From the NCBI GenBank assembly GCA_024711005.1, contig JANJTQ010000281.1, forward strand, positions 1-45,112: 45,112 bases of DNA, written 5' to 3'. The stretch comes from Opitutaceae bacterium (lineage in GTDB: Bacteria; Verrucomicrobiota; Verrucomicrobiia; Opitutales; Opitutaceae). Of the stretch, positions 41,654-45,112 are shown in pieces. The translations under genes and the position numbers were made by a program. A model generated the notes under the pieces. The model searched no databases and had not been told where the DNA came from. It saw only the letters and a program-made list of their open reading frames with translations. The first letter of the stretch is position 1, and the number at the start of each line of letters is the position of its first letter.

Positions 41654-41735
41654 CCGGGCCCCGCTTTGTCACCGAGGGGTAATCAGCCCGGCATGAGTGA
41701 GCGTATCGCGGGCCTGCCGGCGGCCGGCGTCGGGG

Positions 41736-42506
41736 CTAGGCCACCACCAGGCGCACGCCGTGCCGCCGCAGTTCGGCGACGATCCCGGACGGCGGAGGCG
41801 CGTCCGTCACCACCGCGTGCAACCGCGCGGGATGAAGCGTCACGCTTGACGAGGCTCGGCCAAACTTGCCCGCGTCGAGAAGCAGCACCACGCGTCTCGC
41901 CCCCGCGGCCAGCGCGCGCTTGGCCTCGATCTCCAGCGGGTTTGGATCCATCGGCCCGCGCCCCGCGACATAGCCCGTCGCGCTGATGAAACACACCGTG
42001 CTCTTCACCCGTCCCAGCCGTCGCACCGCGTCCGGGCCGCACAGATTGCCCGACACCGGGCTCATCCACCCGCCCGGCAATGTCACCGGCACGCGCGGAC
42101 GCATGGTCCTCAGGCGCAGCGCCACCGGAAGGCTGTTTGTCACCACCGAAATCTGATCGTGCGGCAACGCGTCCGCCAGCGCCGCCACCGTCGTGCCACC
42201 TTCCATGGCCAGCACATCGCCGGCGCGCGCAAAGAGCCGCGCCGCACAGGCCGCAATCCGCACCTTGGCCGCCCCCGCCGACTTCGCCTTCATCTCGAAA
42301 TCCGGCTCGCCGCCCGTCGCCCCCACCGCCGCCACGCCACCGCGAACCCGCCTCGCCAGGCCCTGCTCCACCAGCGCCGCGAGGTCCCGCCACACCGTCA
42401 TCGGAGTCACACCAAGTTCCTTCGCCAGCTCCGCCGAACGCACCCCTCCCGCGTCCCGCAAATGACGAAGGATCTCTTGATGACGAACCGTGGCTGGCAG
42501 AGACAT
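41736..42506 (-). CDS. DeoR-family transcriptional repressor
   Basis: Protein of 256 residues. The N-terminal winged helix-turn-helix (about 5-60) reads RHQEILRHLRDAGGVRSAEL, then AKELGVTPMTVWRDLAAL and GLARRVRGG. The C-terminal DeoR sensor domain has MEGGTTVAALADAL, VVTNSLPVALRL and LLDAGKFGR, which bind a phosphorylated sugar. It diverges from the kinase-isomerase-hydrolase operon; direct repeats lie in between. Sugar phosphates made by the kinase are plausible inducers. The 82 bases after its stop to the end of the previous gene hold nothing clear. Confidence 0.92.
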   Translation of the reverse strand: MSLPATVRHQEILRHLRDAGGVRSAELAKELGVTPMTVWRDLAALVEQGLARRVRGGVAAVGATGGEPDFEMKAKSAGAAKVRIAACAARLFARAGDVLAMEGGTTVAALADALPHDQISVVTNSLPVALRLRTMRPRVPVTLPGGWMSPVSGNLCGPDAVRRLGRVKSTVCFISATGYVAGRGPMDPNPLEIEAKRALAAGARRVVLLLDAGKFGRASSSVTLHPARLHAVVTDAPPPSGIVAELRRHGVRLVVA

Positions 42507-42508
42507 GA

Positions 42509-42546
42509 TGTTATAAAAACAGGTTCGTGTTATGTTTTGTTATAAA
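42509..42546. promoter_or_regulatory. Probable DeoR operator, TGTTATAAA direct repeats
   Basis: TGTTATAAA occurs at 42509-42517 and 42538-42546, and a shorter TGTTATG at 42528-42534. Direct repeats of this kind are usual for DeoR-family operators. The AT-rich block is striking in an otherwise GC-rich region and lies between the repressor (start 42506) and the kinase (start 42586). Confidence 0.65.
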
Positions 42547-42585
42547 GCTTGTCGAGCCCCGCCCCGGACGGCCATCCCCGGGGGC

Positions 42586-43569
42586 ATGAAGCTTTATCTC
42601 GGCATCGACGGCGGCGGTACCCACACCCGGGCCATCTTGGTGGACGCCCGCGGTCGCGTGCGCGGCGAGGGCGAGAGCGGACCGGCCAACTACCACAACG
42701 TCGGCCTTGATCGCGCCGCCGCCAGCCTGCGCGCCGCCGCCGGCGGTGCCTGGGCCGCCGCCGGACAGAAGGCCGGAGTGCCCGCCCGGGTCTTCATCGG
42801 TTGTGCGGGCATCAAATCCGCCACCGACGCCGCCCGCCTTGCCCGCGCGGCGGAGAACGCCGGCCTGGCCGAAGCCGGCACGATCACGGTCGGGAACGAC
42901 CTGCACAATGCCCTCGCCGGCGGCCTCGGCGGCCGGCCGGGCATCGCCTTGATCGCCGGCACCGGCACCCACTGCCTGGGACGCGATGCCGGCGGACGCA
43001 CCGCCTTTTGCGGCGGCTGGGGGTGGCTGCTCGACGACGAGGGCGGCGGCATGGGTCTCGCCCTCGCCGGGCTGCGCCACGCCGTGCGGGTCGCCGACGG
43101 ACGCGCGCCCGAGTCGGACCTGCTGCCAGCCGCCCTCGCTTTTTTAGGACTGAGCGAGGCGGAGGACATCCTCGCCCGTCTCCACACCGAGCCCGGAATG
43201 CCCGGCAACGTCGCGGACTTCGCCCCGGTGGTGACGCGTCTCGCCGCCGAGGGCGACGCCGCCGCCCTTGCCGTGTTGAAACAGGGGGCGGCCGCCCTTG
43301 CGGGTCTCGTCGCCGGCTGCGCGCGCAAGCTCGTGTGGAAGGGCGCTTGCGACGTGGTCATTCTCGGGGGCTCCGCGCGATCCGGACCGCCGTACCAGCC
43401 GCTGATCGAGGCCGCGATCACCCAGGTCGTTCCCCGCGCCCGCCTCGTCGCGCCCTCCGGCACCTCTCTCCACGGCGCGGCCTTCAACGTCCTGCGCCTC
43501 GCCGGCCATGAAGTGCCACCGCCCCTTCTCTTTCCTTCCTCCGTCAAAGCCAAACGCGCCTCCCGATGA
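42586..43569 (+). CDS. BadF/BadG-type ATPase, N-acetylglucosamine kinase-like
   Basis: Cytoplasmic sugar kinase of the ASKHA fold, 327 residues. The phosphate-1 motif is LYLGIDGGGTHTRAILVDARG, the middle has FIGCAGI, and the second phosphate motif is IALIAGTGTHCLGRD. WGWLLDDEGGGMGLALAGLR is typical of eukaryotic-like GlcNAc kinases. The ATG at 42586 starts directly before LYLGIDGGG; the frame is open to 42532, through the operator, so an earlier start is unlikely. ATGA overlap with the isomerase gene. Substrate unproven. Confidence 0.88.
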   Translation: MKLYLGIDGGGTHTRAILVDARGRVRGEGESGPANYHNVGLDRAAASLRAAAGGAWAAAGQKAGVPARVFIGCAGIKSATDAARLARAAENAGLAEAGTITVGNDLHNALAGGLGGRPGIALIAGTGTHCLGRDAGGRTAFCGGWGWLLDDEGGGMGLALAGLRHAVRVADGRAPESDLLPAALAFLGLSEAEDILARLHTEPGMPGNVADFAPVVTRLAAEGDAAALAVLKQGAAALAGLVAGCARKLVWKGACDVVILGGSARSGPPYQPLIEAAITQVVPRARLVAPSGTSLHGAAFNVLRLAGHEVPPPLLFPSSVKAKRASR

Positions 43570-44171
43570 GTCCTCTCCTCCAAATCAAACCCGAAGATCT
43601 CTTTGTTGATTACTCCCTCGACAGCGCCGCCCTCGGTGCGCGCCCGATGGTGAAGCGCCATCTCGCCGACTTGCGCGGTTCGTTCAGCGACGGCTCCGCC
43701 TACGAAGCCGCCTTGGCCCAAGGCAACCCGTTGATCTACGAAGTCACCGCGGTCGAACCCGCGAACGGCGATGGCCAGCTCCACTATGGTCTCGGCATTA
43801 TCCAGCCCGGCCGCATCGGCGACGAATACCACCTCACCAAGGGCCACTACCACTCGCACCGCGCCGCCGCCGAGATCTACATCGGCCTTCGCGGCGAGGG
43901 CGCGATGGTTCTGGAAGACGAAACCACCGGCGAAACCCGCCTCGTCCCCCTCGTGGCCAACTCCGTCGTCTATGTCCCCGGCCACACCGCCCATCGCACG
44001 GTTAACACCGGCGCTGAGCCGCTGGTCTATCTCGGCGTCTACCCGAGCAACGCCGGCCACGACTACGGAGCCATCGCCGAAAAAAATTTCCGCAACGTCG
44101 TCATCGCCACCGCCTCCGGGCCGGCCTTGGTCGAGCGCAGCGCCCACCTCGCCGGCCGTCCAACTCGATGA
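43566..44171 (+). CDS. Cupin-type glucose-6-phosphate isomerase
   Basis: Metal-dependent phosphoglucose isomerase of the archaeal/cupin family, unrelated to the usual PGI. 201 residues. Metal ligands fit the family: His94 and His96 in LTKGHYHSH, Glu103 in AEIYIG and His143 in AHRTVNTG. It overlaps the kinase stop and the next start, each by ATGA (43566 and 44168), so the operon works as a unit: phosphorylate, isomerise and feed into glycolysis. Confidence 0.9.
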   Translation: MSPLLQIKPEDLFVDYSLDSAALGARPMVKRHLADLRGSFSDGSAYEAALAQGNPLIYEVTAVEPANGDGQLHYGLGIIQPGRIGDEYHLTKGHYHSHRAAAEIYIGLRGEGAMVLEDETTGETRLVPLVANSVVYVPGHTAHRTVNTGAEPLVYLGVYPSNAGHDYGAIAEKNFRNVVIATASGPALVERSAHLAGRPTR

Positions 44172-45112
44172 GGCCCACGCCGATGAACCTATTCAACGAC
44201 CGCATCGGGCGCACCCGCGCCATCACCATGTGGGATTTTTCCTGGCTCGAACGCCGTTGGTCCGGCGCCGGTTATGCCGACATTCCTCGCGCCCTCGATG
44301 AACTCATCGAACGCGGGTACGACGCCATCCGCATCGACGCGTACCCTCATCTCGTCTCCGCGGATGCCCACCGCGAATGGGAACTGCCGCCCTGCTGGAA
44401 TCAGCAGGATTGGGGCAGCCCCGCCCTCACGCGCGTCCGCATCCAACCGCACCTCGACGCGTTTCTCGCCGCATGCGCCGAGCGCGACATCGGCGTCGGT
44501 CTCTCCACGTGGTATCGCGAGGACCGCACCCAGCGCCGCACGCACATCCTCACTCCCGAGCAACAGGCCGACCAGTGGGTCGCCACCTTGCGCGCCATCG
44601 ATCCCGCGCTTCACAAGACCATCCTTTACGTGGATCTCTGCAACGAATGGCCCCTCGATTGCTGGGCGCCTTTCTTTCGCCCGACGCACGATCACACCTC
44701 CGGCAACTGGGCCTCGCCCGCTTCCCTCGACTGGCTCCGACGCGCCACCGACCGTTTCCGCGCGGCCTTCCCCTCGATGCCGGTCACGTTCTCCACGTGC
44801 ACCGTGCCCGAGCGCTACCTGGACACCCCGCTCCCCTCCGTGGACCTCCTCGAACCCCACCTCTGGCTGGCCAACAACTCCGACTTCTACGCCCGCGTCG
44901 GCTACAACTACGAGCGCTTCTCCTCCGTCGGCTACGAAAACGTGGCCGCCCGCGCCGAACCGCTCTACCGCGCCGACCCCGCCCATTGGCAGACGATTCT
45001 TCGCGAACGCATCGACCTGCTCGCCCGCTGCGGGCGCACGCACAAGCTTCCTCTCGTCACCACCGAATGCTGGGCGATCGTGGACTACAAGGATGGCCCC
45101 CTGCTCGACTGG
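44168..45112 (+). CDS. Cellulase-like glycoside hydrolase, 5' part (runs off the window)
   Basis: The first 315 codons of a (beta/alpha)8 clan-A-type hydrolase, resembling the cellulase-like family of sugar-acting proteins. Early residues read AITMWDFSWLERR and YDAIRIDAYPHL. The proposed acid/base is Glu160 (YVDLCNEWPLD) and the nucleophile Glu300 (LVTTECWAI). No signal peptide is seen, so it probably acts in the cytoplasm on oligosaccharides. The start is set by ATGA overlap with the isomerase; another ATG six codons later is possible. The stop lies outside the window. Confidence 0.8.
   Translation, partial: MRPTPMNLFNDRIGRTRAITMWDFSWLERRWSGAGYADIPRALDELIERGYDAIRIDAYPHLVSADAHREWELPPCWNQQDWGSPALTRVRIQPHLDAFLAACAERDIGVGLSTWYREDRTQRRTHILTPEQQADQWVATLRAIDPALHKTILYVDLCNEWPLDCWAPFFRPTHDHTSGNWASPASLDWLRRATDRFRAAFPSMPVTFSTCTVPERYLDTPLPSVDLLEPHLWLANNSDFYARVGYNYERFSSVGYENVAARAEPLYRADPAHWQTILRERIDLLARCGRTHKLPLVTTECWAIVDYKDGPLLDW

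Overview
The window looks like chromosomal DNA of a GC-rich Verrucomicrobiota bacterium, most likely of the Opitutales/Opitutaceae type. This is inferred from the gene families, not from a marker gene: a PEP-CTERM protein with autotransporter-like strand repeats, an exosortase K/MSEP-CTERM pair, a very large PilX-like protein of the kind found in Verrucomicrobiota, many LacI- or DeoR-controlled sugar genes, secreted glycoside hydrolases and a sulfatase. No tRNA, rRNA, CRISPR array, transposase or phage gene was seen.

Layout. 1-8 kb: the 3' end of an aldo/keto reductase; then, on the minus strand, exosortase K with its giant membrane target, and a sugar ABC importer (binding lipoprotein plus two permeases, no ATPase). 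A ~160 bp repeat with inverted ends lies at the 3' side of both minus-strand blocks and runs through the stop codons. 8-15.4 kb: a secreted protein with degenerate repeats and two tandem GH16 enzymes. In both GH16 enzymes a DNRLRE/CBM96-like module is inserted into the catalytic domain in circularly permuted order. 15.4-22.5 kb: housekeeping-like genes: a DTW-domain tRNA-modifying enzyme, an L,D-transpeptidase, a small HTH protein surrounded by four copies of a 23-bp palindrome, a secreted repeat protein and cytochrome bd oxidase (cydAB).

22.6-37.4 kb is a polysaccharide-use region, almost all on the minus strand: LacI regulator, GH50-like enzyme with a CBM9 module, PEP-CTERM protein, SGNH esterase, sulfatase, beta-helix protein with three C-terminal modules, then a tightly coupled trio (SurA-like, helical-repeat and membrane-anchored solute-binding protein). 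A second SGNH hydrolase diverges from the LacI gene. GH16, GH50, sulfatase and esterases together suggest attack on a sulfated, possibly acylated galactan such as an algal polysaccharide; this is inference.

37.4-45.1 kb: a PilX-like giant protein with a small exported partner, then a DeoR repressor diverging from a sugar kinase - cupin phosphoglucose isomerase - cellulase-like hydrolase operon that runs off the window.

Most interesting points: the permuted insertion domains in the GH16 pair (with a conserved 40-bp upstream element), the HTH/palindrome system at 17.5-18.15 kb, the stop-codon-spanning repeat, and the orphan SurA/TPR/binding-protein trio.
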